Shown here: positions 27,222 to 36,035 of the stretch, piece by piece
How positions within the stretch are numbered: position 1 is the first letter of the stretch
Layout of the letters: the number at the start of each line of letters is the position of its first letter
From: Coriobacteriales bacterium
GTDB lineage: Bacteria > Actinomycetota > Coriobacteriia > Coriobacteriales > UBA8131
Length of the DNA stretch: 44,458 nucleotides
Reading direction: 5' to 3'
Assembly (NCBI GenBank): GCA_031279835.1
Contig: JAITHV010000011.1
Location: 1-44,458 of the forward strand
Made by a program: the position numbers and the translations under genes
The notes under the pieces: generated by a model
Seen by the model: the letters and a program-made list of their open reading frames with translations, nothing else
What the model was told of the DNA's origin: nothing
Databases searched by the model: none

Positions 27222-28439
27222 TTACTGCGTGTCGTCCGTCTCGACAGCGCTCTCGTCTTCGCCGGGCGTTGCGTCGCCTTTCTCAGCCGACGCGTCGTCA
27301 GCGTCGCTTGCATCGTCCGCCTCGTCGTCAGGCGCCCTGCTCTTGAAAAACGCGCCATTGACTGACACGAGATGTCTTCCTGTGCGCTTTTCAAAGTAAA
27401 AAACGAAGATTGACTTCAAGGCAGCTGTGAGCGGTATGGCGCAGATCATCCCAAAAATGCCGCCGATGGCACCGCCCGCGATAAGAACGACGAGTATCAT
27501 GCTGGGATGCAGCTCTACAGCCCCTGACATGACGCGCGGCGATATTAAGTTATCGGTGATCTGCTGGGGCACGATGGTGAAAACGAGGGCAAGCAGCGCG
27601 GTGAGCGGCGAGACGAACAGCCCCAGCACCGCGACGGTCGCGCCCGCTATCCATACGCCAAGAAACGGAATGAAGTTCATCAGCCCGGTGAACATCCCGA
27701 GCACCACCGGATACGGAAGCCCAATGAAGTAGTAGGCGATGCCCGCCATTGTCCCTGTGCAAAAGCTCGCGACCACCATGCCTTTAAGATAACCGCCGAT
27801 CGCGGAAGAAAACGAGTGTGCGACAAACTGGAAGTCGTTTTTATAGCGCGGACCGACGACAAGCAGTATCTCCTCGCTGATGCGCGGCAGGTCCTTGAGC
27901 ACCCAAAAGCCGACGATGAGCGAGACGCCGACGACCAAAAAGCCGTTCGCGATCCCTGAGCTCGCCCGAACGAGCCAGTTAGCCGACTCTCCCGCGAGCG
28001 ATGTGGCCCATCGCGAGAGGTCGCTGCTAAAACCGAGAAACAACTGCTGGATGTTGCTGTCTTCGAGCAGGTCTTGGTACTGCACATAAAAGGCGGTCAT
28101 CGCCTCTTGGGCGTCGTTCACATAGCCGGGAACCAATGATAGTATTCCCACAAGCTGCTCTATTAATATTGGCAGGATAATGAGGAGGACAAGGGCGATG
28201 ACAAGAAGGGCGCACAGGTACAGCAGCGCGGCCCCGAGCGCACGGGGCACTTTTCTCTGCTCAAGCCATTTGACCGGCACCCTGAGCACGAAAACGAGAA
28301 ACGCAGAGAACAGGATGACAGAAATCGAGGTCCATACCTGGCCAAGCACATACCCGCAGGCAGCGACAATGAGGACAATGCCGATGGCGGTCCATACCAG
28401 ATGGAAGGTCCGACGTGCTTTTTCTTGTCGCGTTTCCAT
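27222..28439 (-). CDS. AI-2E family (PerM/YtvI-type) membrane transporter
   Basis: The 405-residue protein has about eight membrane segments in the layout of the AI-2E exporter/PerM family: two N-terminal segments, a long central loop (about 130-180), then segments including GLMNFIPFLGVWIAG, the conserved family loop, and PQQITDNLISPRVM. Substrates vary and are mostly unknown in this family (autoinducer-2, Na+/H+ antiport in others). The last ~40 residues are very acidic (Asp/Glu/Ala/Ser), predicted cytoplasmic. It lies between the Pro/Glu-rich membrane protein and alaS on the same strand; its ATG lacks a good Shine-Dalgarno and follows a strong hairpin at 28453-28487. Confidence 0.85.
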   Translation of the reverse strand: METRQEKARRTFHLVWTAIGIVLIVAACGYVLGQVWTSISVILFSAFLVFVLRVPVKWLEQRKVPRALGAALLYLCALLVIALVLLIILPILIEQLVGILSLVPGYVNDAQEAMTAFYVQYQDLLEDSNIQQLFLGFSSDLSRWATSLAGESANWLVRASSGIANGFLVVGVSLIVGFWVLKDLPRISEEILLVVGPRYKNDFQFVAHSFSSAIGGYLKGMVVASFCTGTMAGIAYYFIGLPYPVVLGMFTGLMNFIPFLGVWIAGATVAVLGLFVSPLTALLALVFTIVPQQITDNLISPRVMSGAVELHPSMILVVLIAGGAIGGIFGMICAIPLTAALKSIFVFYFEKRTGRHLVSVNGAFFKSRAPDDEADDASDADDASAEKGDATPGEDESAVETDDTQ

Positions 28440-28452
28440 GCCCGCTTCGCTT

Positions 28453-28487
28453 ATCTCCCCATGCTGCTCGACGCAGCGCGGGGAGAT
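28453..28487 (-). other. Strong hairpin between the DUF948-like gene and the transporter
   Basis: ATCTCCCC (28453-28460) pairs with GGGGAGAT (28480-28487), and inside it GCTGC pairs with GCAGC. There is no T run on either side. It lies 14 bp before the transporter ATG, so it may be a Rho-type stop, an RNA-processing or stability element, or affect translation. Confidence 0.5.
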
Positions 28488-28550
28488 GCTTGGGTGGGGC
28501 AGGGAGACCCAGTCTGACCGACCGCTCGGTTGAGGGCGGCAGGAAAGTCG

Positions 28551-30332
28551 CTAGTCATCGTCGTCAGAACCGGACGTGTAGTAAAGGAAGAAGTCGTCTT
28601 GCGCGTCCGCGTCAACGGCATCAGGCAGCGCTGAGGGCTGCGACGAGCTGAGCGCGTCTGCAGGGACGCCTTCTGGTGCAGTTGAGGGAGCAGCCGGTTG
28701 AGGGGCTGGCTCTGGCTCTGTGGGGGACGTGACAAGAGGAGCCGGGACGACTACTGCCGATTGCTGAGTGAAGTACTCGTCGAGAAGGTCGTCCTCCGTG
28801 CCTTCAACGACCTCGCTGCTTGACGAGGCGAAATCAAAATAACCAGTGCCGGGAATCCCAAAGTTTCGGCGGTCGTCCACATAGGGGGCTGCCTTGAAGT
28901 AGGATGACTCGCCCATATTGACCGCTACAGTCCTAGTCTGCGCTTCTGTTTTTTGCTCGTAGCTTCCTTCGTCTGGCTCGAAGTCAGGGTCGAAACTCAT
29001 CCCGGCGTTGACCGGAGTGAAGGACACAGTTGACCCGAGATCTTCAGGCGCTGAGGAGACCGACAGCTGCGGCACGTGGGGATGCGCCTCAGGCACTTCA
29101 TCCTGCTGCAGAGTGTCCGAGGTTGCCTCCAGCATCGTCTCTTGCTCGTCGAGCGGCTTTTCGGCAACCGGCGTGTCAAATGGCTCATAGGCGATATGGC
29201 TGTCGAAGAACGCCTGGTCAGGATCGGGCTCTTGAGGCGGCATGCTTGCGTCGACTTGCTTCGCAGAGGTGTACGCCGGGCGATAAAAAGCGACTTCGGG
29301 CGCTGGCGCAGGCGCTGGCTCTGGTTGCGGATCGGGCATTGATTGCGGCTCGGGCTCGGGTTCCGGCTCGGGCGTTGGCTCGTGCACGGGCTCGGGCGCT
29401 GGCTCGGGCTCGGGCGCTGGCTCCGGCTCGGGCTCGGGCGCTGGCTCCGGTTGCTGCACCTGCTCAGGCTCTGGTTCCGGCACGGGCTCCGGCTCGGGAT
29501 CAGGCGTTGGCTCCGGTTGCTGCACTTGCTCAGGCTCCGGTTCCGGCACGGGCTCCGGCTCGCGCACGGGCGCTGGCTCGTGCACGGGCTCGGGCGCTGG
29601 CTCCGGTTGCTGCACCTGCTCAGGCTCGGGCTCGAGCATTGGCGCAGGCTCAAGTCCCGAGAACAGGTCAGGGAACGACTCAAAGAACGAGTCGTCGCCC
29701 GCCACCGTCTGTTCTGAGGCAATAAAGCTGTCGTCCTGCGTAGGACCGGCATACGACGCAAAGAACTCAGTGGGGGGTTCCCCAACTGGCTGCTCTCCCC
29801 CCCCGGGTGCATACTCAGGATACGAGGACGGAACACCCGCCTGCTCTTCCACAGGCGCATGGGTGCCATAGCCTGCTTCTGCCTCGGCAGCAGCTGCAGC
29901 CCTCAGCACCTCTTCGGCCTCGTCTGCGCGACGACCAGCACGTCGCTTGCCAAAGACGCTGCGAATCTTGTCACTCGCCGAGTTGAGCAGGTTCAAAGGC
30001 GCGTCAGTGATCTCGGCTACCTTGCCCACAGCCTCAGAGGCCACGTCGGTGATGTCGCTGATATTAGCGAGAATCTGGTCGGCGCGCATTATCTCTAAGC
30101 TCGCCGCATCGACCATCAACGACACGCGCTCAAGCAGCGGGTCGACCTTTTGGATCGCCGGCTGGAGCTCTTGTATGGTTGCGTTGACCTTCTCGATGGT
30201 AGGCCGCAGCTCGTCTATGGTTTTGTTGACCTTGCGCACTGTGGCGATCAGGTTCACAACCAAGACAATTAGTACAATCACAAACAGGGCAATGACCAAA
30301 AAGAGTATCTGAAGTATCAGCTCTGTGGTCAT
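28551..30332 (-). CDS. DUF948-like membrane protein with long Pro/Glu repeat region
   Basis: A 593-residue protein of unknown role. It begins with one membrane segment (about residues 5-30) then a coiled-coil-like stretch with regular TIxxxxPxIxKV spacing, resembling DUF948 envelope proteins. Residues ~230-345 are a low-complexity region built of [14 protein letters not shown] and EQVQQPEP units. The C-terminal third is acidic, with a short conserved-looking block [17 protein letters not shown] and GYFDF. The repeat region could span part of the cell wall or act as a flexible spacer. Start ATG with AAAGGGGG upstream; an extended -10 (TGCTATTAT) is at 30368-30376. Confidence 0.75.
   Translation of the reverse strand: MTTELILQILFLVIALFVIVLIVLVVNLIATVRKVNKTIDELRPTIEKVNATIQELQPAIQKVDPLLERVSLMVDAASLEIMRADQILANISDITDVASEAVGKVAEITDAPLNLLNSASDKIRSVFGKRRAGRRADEAEEVLRAAAAAEAEAGYGTHAPVEEQAGVPSSYPEYAPGGGEQPVGEPPTEFFASYAGPTQDDSFIASEQTVAGDDSFFESFPDLFSGLEPAPMLEPEPEQVQQPEPAPEPVHEPAPVREPEPVPEPEPEQVQQPEPTPDPEPEPVPEPEPEQVQQPEPAPEPEPEPAPEPEPAPEPVHEPTPEPEPEPEPQSMPDPQPEPAPAPAPEVAFYRPAYTSAKQVDASMPPQEPDPDQAFFDSHIAYEPFDTPVAEKPLDEQETMLEATSDTLQQDEVPEAHPHVPQLSVSSAPEDLGSTVSFTPVNAGMSFDPDFEPDEGSYEQKTEAQTRTVAVNMGESSYFKAAPYVDDRRNFGIPGTGYFDFASSSSEVVEGTEDDLLDEYFTQQSAVVVPAPLVTSPTEPEPAPQPAAPSTAPEGVPADALSSSQPSALPDAVDADAQDDFFLYYTSGSDDDD
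29300..29650 (-). repeat. Imperfect hexanucleotide repeats encoding Pro-Glu/Pro-Val runs
   Basis: About 350 bp of degenerate GGCTCG/GGCTCC units (plus-strand view) that encode the Glu-Pro-rich region of the DUF948-like protein, with longer duplicated blocks such as TGCACCTGCTCAGG recurring three times. This is a site prone to length variation between strains. Confidence 0.8.
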
Positions 30333-30367
30333 ACAGCCCCCTTTCTCTCGGTCCGCTCGTTGTTCAC

Positions 30368-30376
30368 ATAATAGCA
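30368..30376 (-). promoter_or_regulatory. Extended -10 TGCTATTAT for the DUF948-like gene
   Basis: TGC (30376-30374) plus TATTAT (30373-30368) on the minus strand, 36 bp before the ATG at 30332, in the 89-bp gap after rarA. Confidence 0.5.
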
Positions 30377-30421
30377 GAAATCTCCTGCAAAGAGACGGCT
30401 TGCCAGCAGCGCAATGCCGAT

Positions 30422-31825
30422 TTACAGTGCGCCGGGAGGAGAAGGACTGTCGTCCTCGTTGCGGTCGCGCGCCACTGACTCAGTGCGATACGCCTCCCAA
30501 CCACGCGGTCCCGGCTCATAAAAGGCTCCTCGGGCGAGGCCGTCTGGAAGGTAGCGCTGCGTGTTCCAGCCGCGTGGGTCTGTGTGCGGGTAGCGGTACT
30601 TCTCGTAGTCTTCGGCGCCCGGACGATGACGGTCGCGCAGATGGTTGGGCACTGGGCGCAGTGCGCCCGAGCGAACCTCTGCGCGCGCCGCAAAGATGGC
30701 GGAGGTAGCGCTGTTGGACTTGGGGGCAAGTGCCATATAGAGGGCGGCCTGACTGAGGTTGAGCTGACACTCAGGATATCCTATGCACTCGGCAGACTTG
30801 AACGCTGCATGTGCGACGAGCAGTGCCTGAGGGTCGGCGTTCCCTATGTCTTCGCTAGCGAATATGAGGATACGGCGGGCGATGAACTTTGGGTCTTCTC
30901 CCCCTTCGATCATGCGCGCTAGCCAGTATACTGCGGCGTCAGGGTCGCTTCCCCGCATCGACTTGATAAAGGCGCTGATGACGTCGTAGTGGGTATCGCC
31001 CTTCTTGTCGTAGGGCAACATGCTGCGCGGCGAGACTTCGCGCAACACCGCTGAGGTTATGTAACGCGGCGCGCCTGGGTCCTCATGAACCGGCGCCTCC
31101 CCGTCGGCGGCAAGCTCCTCGAGCTCCTCGCCTCCCAGGCCATGTGCCGTGCGAGCGACGTCGGCCGCGAGCTCAAGCGTCGTGAGCGCGCTACGGGCAT
31201 CTCCTGCTGCCATGCGACAGACGGCCTCACGTGCGGCGCCCGTCAGCACAAAGGCCCCGGCAAGGCCGCGCTCGTCGCTGAGTGCCCGTAAAACGAGGGC
31301 CTCGAGGTCAGCGATGGCCAAGGGAGAGAACTCAATGATGCGCGAGCGGGACAAGAGCGCGCTGTTGACCTCAAAGAAAGGGTTTTCGGTCGTGGCGCCG
31401 ACAAGTACGACGAGCCGGTCCTCAACCGCATGGAGCAAGGCGTCTTGCTGCGTGCGCGAGAAGCGGTGTATCTCGTCGATGAACAAGATGGTGCGTTCGT
31501 CTTGGAGGGTCAGGCGCCTCGTGGCCTCGTCAAACACGCGGCGAAGGTCGCCCACTCCCCCGCTGACAGCAGAGACTTCGGCGAAGTGCGCTCGGGTCTG
31601 CAGCGCAATAACGCGTGCCAGTGTGGTCTTTCCGCTGCCTGCGGGACCATACAGTATGACTGACGAGAGGCTGTCAGCCTCAATGGCGCTGCGCAGCCAG
31701 GTTCCTGGCCCGATTACGTCGTCTTGGCCGACAAGCTCGTCGAGGCTGCGCGGGCGCATCCTGACGGCCAGCGGGGCCACGCCTTTGCGCGCCGCAGCGC
31801 CAAGCTCTTCAAAGATGGTATCCAT
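30422..31825 (-). CDS. rarA: RarA/MgsA replication-associated recombination AAA+ ATPase
   Basis: Clamp-loader-like ATPase acting at stalled replication forks. The 467-residue protein has the family N-terminus ([21 protein letters not shown]), Walker [10 protein letters not shown], Walker [11 protein letters not shown], sensor [17 protein letters not shown], and the C-terminal MgsA domain ([33 protein letters not shown]) ending with the usual [12 protein letters not shown]-type block. ATG 31825 is chosen; the frame stays open to 31936 but the added segment overlaps the hairpin and 6S RNA 3' region. Its Shine-Dalgarno is weak. Directly downstream of the 6S RNA gene on the same strand. Confidence 0.94.
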   Translation of the reverse strand: MDTIFEELGAAARKGVAPLAVRMRPRSLDELVGQDDVIGPGTWLRSAIEADSLSSVILYGPAGSGKTTLARVIALQTRAHFAEVSAVSGGVGDLRRVFDEATRRLTLQDERTILFIDEIHRFSRTQQDALLHAVEDRLVVLVGATTENPFFEVNSALLSRSRIIEFSPLAIADLEALVLRALSDERGLAGAFVLTGAAREAVCRMAAGDARSALTTLELAADVARTAHGLGGEELEELAADGEAPVHEDPGAPRYITSAVLREVSPRSMLPYDKKGDTHYDVISAFIKSMRGSDPDAAVYWLARMIEGGEDPKFIARRILIFASEDIGNADPQALLVAHAAFKSAECIGYPECQLNLSQAALYMALAPKSNSATSAIFAARAEVRSGALRPVPNHLRDRHRPGAEDYEKYRYPHTDPRGWNTQRYLPDGLARGAFYEPGPRGWEAYRTESVARDRNEDDSPSPPGAL

Positions 31826-31865
31826 GACTTGACCATGGTAGCGCAAGACGCCCCTCGAGCCAACA

Positions 31866-31893
31866 ACGCCCCCGGCGTGTGCGCCGGGGGCGT
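31866..31893 (-). terminator. 12-bp GC-rich hairpin after the 6S RNA, before rarA
   Basis: ACGCCCCCGGCG (31866-31877) and CGCCGGGGGCGT (31882-31893) pair perfectly around a TGTG loop. On the minus strand TGTTGGCT follows, so the T tract is poor. It lies 13-40 nt beyond the predicted 6S RNA 3' end and is the likely terminator or processing boundary. Confidence 0.5.
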
Positions 31894-31901
31894 CGATATC
31901 A

Positions 31902-32066
31902 CTCACCTCATCCTTGATCCGACAGGATGAACCCACCTATCAAAAGGTGGGTAACCGCACTGCGGCTTCCAGCTTCCTCAGCTAAGGAGGATACCTGTAG
32001 ACCGCAGAATCTTGGGTCCCTATTCATTCATGTCGGTCCATCGAATAGGCCGGTCAAGAATGAGGC
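31902..32066 (-). ncRNA. ssrS: 6S RNA (RNA polymerase regulator)
   Basis: On the minus strand the segment folds in the 6S pattern. The 5' end (CCTCATTCTTGA, about 32065-32054) pairs with the 3' end (TCAAGGATGAGG, about 31917-31906) as a long closing stem. The centre is mostly unpaired and its 3' side carries the typical small hairpin ACCCACC/GGTGGGT followed by TTCATCC. The apex is a stem CTGCGG/CCGCAG topped by TCCTC/GAGGA. Length ~165 nt, a promoter at the right distance and the position just upstream of rarA (as in several Firmicutes) all fit. 6S RNA mimics an open promoter and binds housekeeping RNA polymerase. SRP RNA was considered and lacks support. Ends are approximate. Confidence 0.72.
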
Positions 32067-32072
32067 GGCATA

Positions 32073-32102
32073 AGTGTACCTTTTCTTAATGTGCTAATTC
32101 AA
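32073..32102 (-). promoter_or_regulatory. Promoter of the 6S RNA gene
   Basis: On the minus strand TTGAAT (32102-32097), an 18-bp spacer, then TACACT (32078-32073). The expected start, 7 nt on at about 32066, coincides with the first base of the closing stem of the 6S RNA, which supports both calls. Confidence 0.65.
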
Positions 32103-32130
32103 CCATCCCATTTTGCCAATCGGCGACAGA

Positions 32131-32712
32131 CTACATAAGCTGGCTGAGAGACTTTCGGTAGGTCCCGTACGCGTCAGGCGGACTGCCTAAGAAAATCTCG
32201 TGAACGTTGCCCTGTTTGTCGATAATGACTGTGTAGGGTATGCCGTCAGACGGGTAGGCCTGTGCTATGTCGCCTGTCTTGTCGATAGTCCACATGAAGC
32301 CATAATCATTGTTTTGGATAAACTTCTCGGCATCAGCGGGCGAATCGCCGACATTCGCCGCCAGCACCACCAAGTCGGGGAAGTCTTGTCTCAGGCGCTC
32401 GATGTCTGGCATCTCACGCACGCACGGACCACACCAGGAGGCCCACAGGTTCAGCAAGACCACCTTGCCTTGGTAGGCCGAAAGGCTCGACGTACTATTG
32501 TCGGTGGTAGTGAATCTGAAGTCCGGCGCAGGAGACCCCTTCTTTACCGTCCCGAACTTGGCCGGGGGGCTTGTTTGTGTGTCACTCGCTATGGTCGCGC
32601 CTGCTGGCAGACAGCCAGTCAGGCTGAGGACAAATGCCGCTTGAGCCACACACGCCGCCAAGACAAGCAATGCGACGCGTTGGGCCAAGCTGCGGGTCGA
32701 ATGTGATTTCAT
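32131..32712 (-). CDS. TlpA/ResA-like thioredoxin lipoprotein
   Basis: A 193-residue protein with a lipoprotein signal (basic start, hydrophobic segment, LSLTGC lipobox with the Cys at about residue 33) and a thioredoxin-fold domain of the AhpC/TSA-TlpA type: GSPAPDFRF, LLNLWASWCGPCVREMPDIE (CxxC active site) and DGIPYTVIIDKQG (cis-Pro). It probably reduces or exchanges disulfides outside the membrane. ATG 32712 has AAGGAG 9 nt upstream, which lies just after the stop of the NapH-like gene (14 bp gap), so it is translated with that gene. Last gene of the redox operon; the 6S promoter lies just beyond. Confidence 0.9.
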   Translation of the reverse strand: MKSHSTRSLAQRVALLVLAACVAQAAFVLSLTGCLPAGATIASDTQTSPPAKFGTVKKGSPAPDFRFTTTDNSTSSLSAYQGKVVLLNLWASWCGPCVREMPDIERLRQDFPDLVVLAANVGDSPADAEKFIQNNDYGFMWTIDKTGDIAQAYPSDGIPYTVIIDKQGNVHEIFLGSPPDAYGTYRKSLSQLM

Positions 32713-32725
32713 TAGCCTTCTCTCC

Positions 32726-33739
32726 TTAGGGCTCATTGTTTTTGTCTGCGACGTGGCCAGAAGTGTTGGCAATCGTCATGTGGCTGTCAGCTGCTGATGC
32801 GTCTTTTGTTCCCAGGCGGACAACGTGACCAGTGGTCGAGGCGGTGCCTAGCAGGCCTTTGAGGGTAAAGCGAATGGCCCCTTGCTCACAGTGTCTCGCA
32901 CAGGCCCCGCATTGGATGCACTCACGATCGCTGACTTCTCTAATGTCCATCTTGCAAGTGCCCACACAGGCACCGCATTGTGTGCAGCACGAATGGTCAA
33001 CATAGTAGCGCAGCAGGGCAAAACGGTTAAAAAACGAGTATAGCGCACCGAGCGGGCACAAAAAACGGCAAAATGGGCGGTAGACGAACAGGGCGATGGC
33101 AACAAGGCCTACGAGCATGGCTGCCTTCCAGACAAACTGCCAGCCGATGATGGCCTGCAGGCCGCTGATGGACGCTACGAGCGGAATTCCGGCCTCCAAG
33201 GTCCCAGCAGGACACAGCCATGCACAGAAAAACGGCAGGGGCGCAGGGCCAAACAACCCGAAGGACAGCGGTAGTAGCAACACGGCCAGGATCAACACAA
33301 GGTACTTGCCACAGCTGAGCCTACGGCTCCAACGACCCTTGCGCAGCTTGGGGAGAGGGACTTTGTCCAGAAGCTCCTGGATCAGCCCGAACGGGCAAAG
33401 CCAGCCGCAGACGGTGCGGGCAAAAAGGGCGCCGAAGGCCAGGATGGTGCCGACCAGGTACAGTGGCAGCTTGGCATCGGCCGCCCCGAGCGCCGACTGC
33501 AACGATCCGAGCGGGCATGCGGCAATCGCGCCAGGGCAGGAGTAGCAGTTCAGCCCGGGCACGCAGATGCTTTTTGACACGCCTCGATAGATGCTGCCCG
33601 TGGCAAAACCGGGCATGTTGAGGTTGTAGAGCAGTGCCGACAAGAGCTGGACAACACGACGCCGATGGCCAGTGAGCAGCAACACCGCCCGGCCAGGGTG
33701 CGAGCACGGGCGCTGCGGCTTGGGCGCGCTTGGCTGCAT
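32726..33739 (-). CDS. NapH/NosR/RdxA-type 4Fe-4S membrane protein
   Basis: The 337-residue protein has about five membrane segments, with paired cytoplasm-facing motifs CGWLCPFGLIQ and CRFLCPLGAL typical of NapH/NosR-type polyferredoxins, plus two C-terminal 4Fe-4S sites (CTQCGACVGTCKMD and CIQCGACARHCEQG). An early CYSCPGAIAACPLG fits the same family. It likely passes electrons across or along the membrane, here perhaps to the CXXC protein and the TlpA-like lipoprotein. ATG 33739 overlaps the upstream stop (TGATG), a coupled start; the ATG at 33757 is in frame but less likely. Confidence 0.88.
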   Translation of the reverse strand: MQPSAPKPQRPCSHPGRAVLLLTGHRRRVVQLLSALLYNLNMPGFATGSIYRGVSKSICVPGLNCYSCPGAIAACPLGSLQSALGAADAKLPLYLVGTILAFGALFARTVCGWLCPFGLIQELLDKVPLPKLRKGRWSRRLSCGKYLVLILAVLLLPLSFGLFGPAPLPFFCAWLCPAGTLEAGIPLVASISGLQAIIGWQFVWKAAMLVGLVAIALFVYRPFCRFLCPLGALYSFFNRFALLRYYVDHSCCTQCGACVGTCKMDIREVSDRECIQCGACARHCEQGAIRFTLKGLLGTASTTGHVVRLGTKDASAADSHMTIANTSGHVADKNNEP

Positions 33740-33888
33740 CACCCGATGCCTATACACTCAAAGCAGATACGCGATGCCTTCTGAAAGGTGTCAAAAACGT
33801 CACCCTGGACCACGCCGAGCACCAACAGTGCTACCGCAAGGACCAGAGCGACACCTGCAACTATTTTATTTCTCTTTTTGGGACTCAT
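33739..33888 (-). CDS. CD1871A-family CXXC miniprotein
   Basis: A 49-residue protein. ATG 33888 begins MSPKKRNKIVAGVALVLAV, a basic start and one membrane segment (about residues 8-27). It ends ASRICFECIGIG, the CxxC C-terminus that defines the CD1871A family (RIC-x-ECIGIG). The members' biochemical role is not established; they occur beside NapH-like polyferredoxins, as here. Its TGA overlaps the ATG of the NapH-like gene (TGATG). It lies 47 bp downstream of bioY on the same strand. The ATG has no evident Shine-Dalgarno; AATAGTAGT precedes it. Confidence 0.85.
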   Translation of the reverse strand: MSPKKRNKIVAGVALVLAVALLVLGVVQGDVFDTFQKASRICFECIGIG

Positions 33889-33935
33889 ACTACTATTGTT
33901 CAGATGGTGCCAAATGGTAATTAGTTCGTTGTCTT

Positions 33936-34529
33936 CTACTGGGTGTTTTTGCTGCTTTCGGCAGTAACGCGAATGCCTAAAGCAGCACGCACAGGCTGCG
34001 CGGTCAGTATCGCTGCTATGGCCTTTATCGCGTCAGGAAGCAGGAACGGGATTACACAGGCGGCAAGCGCTACCGCAATGCTGTTGCCTGTCACAAAACT
34101 GAACCACAAAGTGCCACAAGCGTAAAACACTGCCGACGCCGCAGCAGACGCGGCAATATCTTGCACCAACCGGACAACAGCGCTCCGAGAAGGCTTGGAG
34201 CGGCGCTCAAACAGGAAGCGCAACAACCCGACAACCGCCGCCGCCACAAGAAATCCCACGAGAAAGCCACCTGTCGGCCCCGCCAGCACGGCAATGCCGC
34301 CGCGCATCCCCGCAAACACCGGCAACCCGATTGCACCGAGCGCTAGGTAGCCGCCAACTGCGGCCACAGCCTCGCTCGGTCTTAGCAGCAAGACGATCAG
34401 CAACAGCATCATGGTCTGCAAGGTAAAGGGAACGGGTCCAAAGGGCACCGTCACAAACGCGCCCACGGTGAGTAAGGCTATTGACAGCCCACAGAGCGCT
34501 ATCGACCTTGTCTTGCTGTTACTTCTCAT
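33936..34529 (-). CDS. bioY: BioY, biotin transporter substrate-binding component
   Basis: The 197-residue protein has six hydrophobic segments and the BioY hallmarks: VPFGPVPFTLQTMMLLLIVLLL near the start and GYLALGAIGLPVFAG then GPTGGFLVGF, which are the family's most conserved blocks. It is the S component of an ECF biotin importer; no EcfA or EcfT gene is in the window, so it would use shared energising subunits or act alone. ATG 34529 has AAGGAG 6 nt upstream. It leads the CXXC/NapH/TlpA run, a context whose meaning is unclear. No BirA-type operator was recognised upstream. Confidence 0.95.
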   Translation of the reverse strand: MRSNSKTRSIALCGLSIALLTVGAFVTVPFGPVPFTLQTMMLLLIVLLLRPSEAVAAVGGYLALGAIGLPVFAGMRGGIAVLAGPTGGFLVGFLVAAAVVGLLRFLFERRSKPSRSAVVRLVQDIAASAAASAVFYACGTLWFSFVTGNSIAVALAACVIPFLLPDAIKAIAAILTAQPVRAALGIRVTAESSKNTQ

Positions 34530-34671
34530 GCGTTGCTCCTTGTCATTCGACTTTCGACTTGCCTTCTAATCAACACATTCAATGATACCAGCACCCCGTC
34601 CAATCCATCGATGAGGGACCATAAGGCTCAGGACTGGGGCCGCTCAGCTGACGGGACGCTGACTGTGCCCT

Positions 34672-35973
34672 TTACAGACGCCCTCGTATCACCGTCGCCG
34701 CGCTTTGAACCTCGCGAAGGGCGCGCTCCACGTCGATGGTCGGCCATATGCCGTCTTGGTACAGCACCTTCCCGTCAACCATGGTAAGCACCACGTCCGA
34801 GCCTTGTGCTGCATAGACGACGTTGTTGAGCACGTCGTGCACTGGGCACATCCAGGGCACGTCGCTTTTTAGTACGGCCAGGTCTGCGCGCGCGCCGATT
34901 TCAATGCTCCCGCAGTCGCCTCTCCCTTGTGAGCGCGCTCCATTGACCGTCGCGGCGGCAAGCGCCTGGCGTGGCGAGACGAGCGTCGGGTCTCCCTGAG
35001 CGCCCTTGTTGACAAGCGCGAGCAGGTAAAGCTCCCTGAACAGGTTGTGGCTGTTGTTGCTGGCTGCCCCGTCAGTGCCAAGCGCCACGTTGACTCCTGC
35101 GTCAAGCATCAAGGGCACAGGCGCAAAACCGCTCGCCAGCTTGAGGTTGCTCGCAGGGCAACAGGCAACAGTGACGCCGCGCCGGGCAAGCGTCTCCCAG
35201 TCTCCCGGCTCGGTGTGCACGCCATGTGCCGCAGTGCAAGGCGCTTCAAAGAAGCCGAGCGACTCGAAGTACGCGGTTGGCGTCATGCCCTTGTGGCGCT
35301 GCTTGCACTCCTCATGCTCTGAGCGCGTCTCAGAGAGATGGATATGAGTACGCACGCCCATGCGCGCCGCCGCCTGCCCCAGGGCCTCGACGACACGAGG
35401 CGTGGTGGTGTACTCGGCATGTATGTTGAGGTCGATGCGCAACCGACCGTCAAACGCGCCATGCCATTCACGGACGAGCGCTTCGTTTATGGCCTTGTTG
35501 GGCAACTCGTCATACGTGCTCTCGTCAAAACAGACAAGCCCGCTGCATAGGTTTGCCTTGATGCCGGTTTCTTCAATCGCACGGATGCGCGCCATGTCGA
35601 AGTAATACATGTCGGTAAAGCTCACCGTCCCAAAACGCAACATCTCAGCTATGGCAAGCACGGTGGCAGGATGCGCCTCGTCATCAGTCATCTTAGCCTC
35701 AAACGGCAAAACGCGCTCGTTGAGCCAGCGGTGAAGCGAGAGATTCTCGGCATACCCACGCAACAAGGTCATGGGGGCGTGCGTGTGCGCGTTGACAAGC
35801 CCAGGAACAAGGAGCCGTCCGCGTCCGTCGTACTCTTGGCCATAGGAGGGCGCATCGGGCAGCAACCGTGGGTCGCCAGGGCCGACGTAAGCGATCTGGC
35901 TGCCTTCAGTGGCGACAAAGCCCGTGCAAGGCTCGAAGTCGCTATTCAAATAGTCAATTTTGGTGAACAGCAT
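34672..35973 (-). CDS. mtaD: 5-methylthioadenosine/S-adenosylhomocysteine deaminase (amidohydrolase)
   Basis: The 433-residue protein has the amidohydrolase metal and substrate motifs in order: VPGLVNAHTHAPMTLLRG (HxH), THIHLSETRSE (His), CTAAHGVH (His) and NVALGTDGAASNN (Asp), with the family's YFESLGFF and NLKLASGFAPV. Deaminates SAH/MTA to the inosine forms or, in relatives, other aminopurines; substrate not proven. ATG 35973 has AAAGGA about 9 nt upstream. The frame is open to 36252 but the added 93 residues are Arg-rich and overlap tyrS. It lies 62 bp downstream of tyrS on the same strand. The 142-bp gap 34530-34671 before bioY holds no feature I can identify. Confidence 0.88.
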   Translation of the reverse strand: MLFTKIDYLNSDFEPCTGFVATEGSQIAYVGPGDPRLLPDAPSYGQEYDGRGRLLVPGLVNAHTHAPMTLLRGYAENLSLHRWLNERVLPFEAKMTDDEAHPATVLAIAEMLRFGTVSFTDMYYFDMARIRAIEETGIKANLCSGLVCFDESTYDELPNKAINEALVREWHGAFDGRLRIDLNIHAEYTTTPRVVEALGQAAARMGVRTHIHLSETRSEHEECKQRHKGMTPTAYFESLGFFEAPCTAAHGVHTEPGDWETLARRGVTVACCPASNLKLASGFAPVPLMLDAGVNVALGTDGAASNNSHNLFRELYLLALVNKGAQGDPTLVSPRQALAAATVNGARSQGRGDCGSIEIGARADLAVLKSDVPWMCPVHDVLNNVVYAAQGSDVVLTMVDGKVLYQDGIWPTIDVERALREVQSAATVIRGRL

Positions 35974-36035
35974 GAGGGGATCCTTTCTGCTAACGGCAGC
36001 TTCTCGCCACGCGCGATGACGCGCCTCGCCCTTCG

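Noticed and set aside
29300-29650. CRISPR array
   Set aside because: Repeats are short, contiguous and in frame with no unique spacers; they encode Pro/Glu runs. The same holds for 38530-38710.
31902-32066. SRP RNA (4.5S/scRNA) instead of 6S RNA
   Set aside because: The conserved GGAA-tetraloop SRP apical motif with its flanking internal loop is not present, while a long closing stem and open centre fit 6S RNA.
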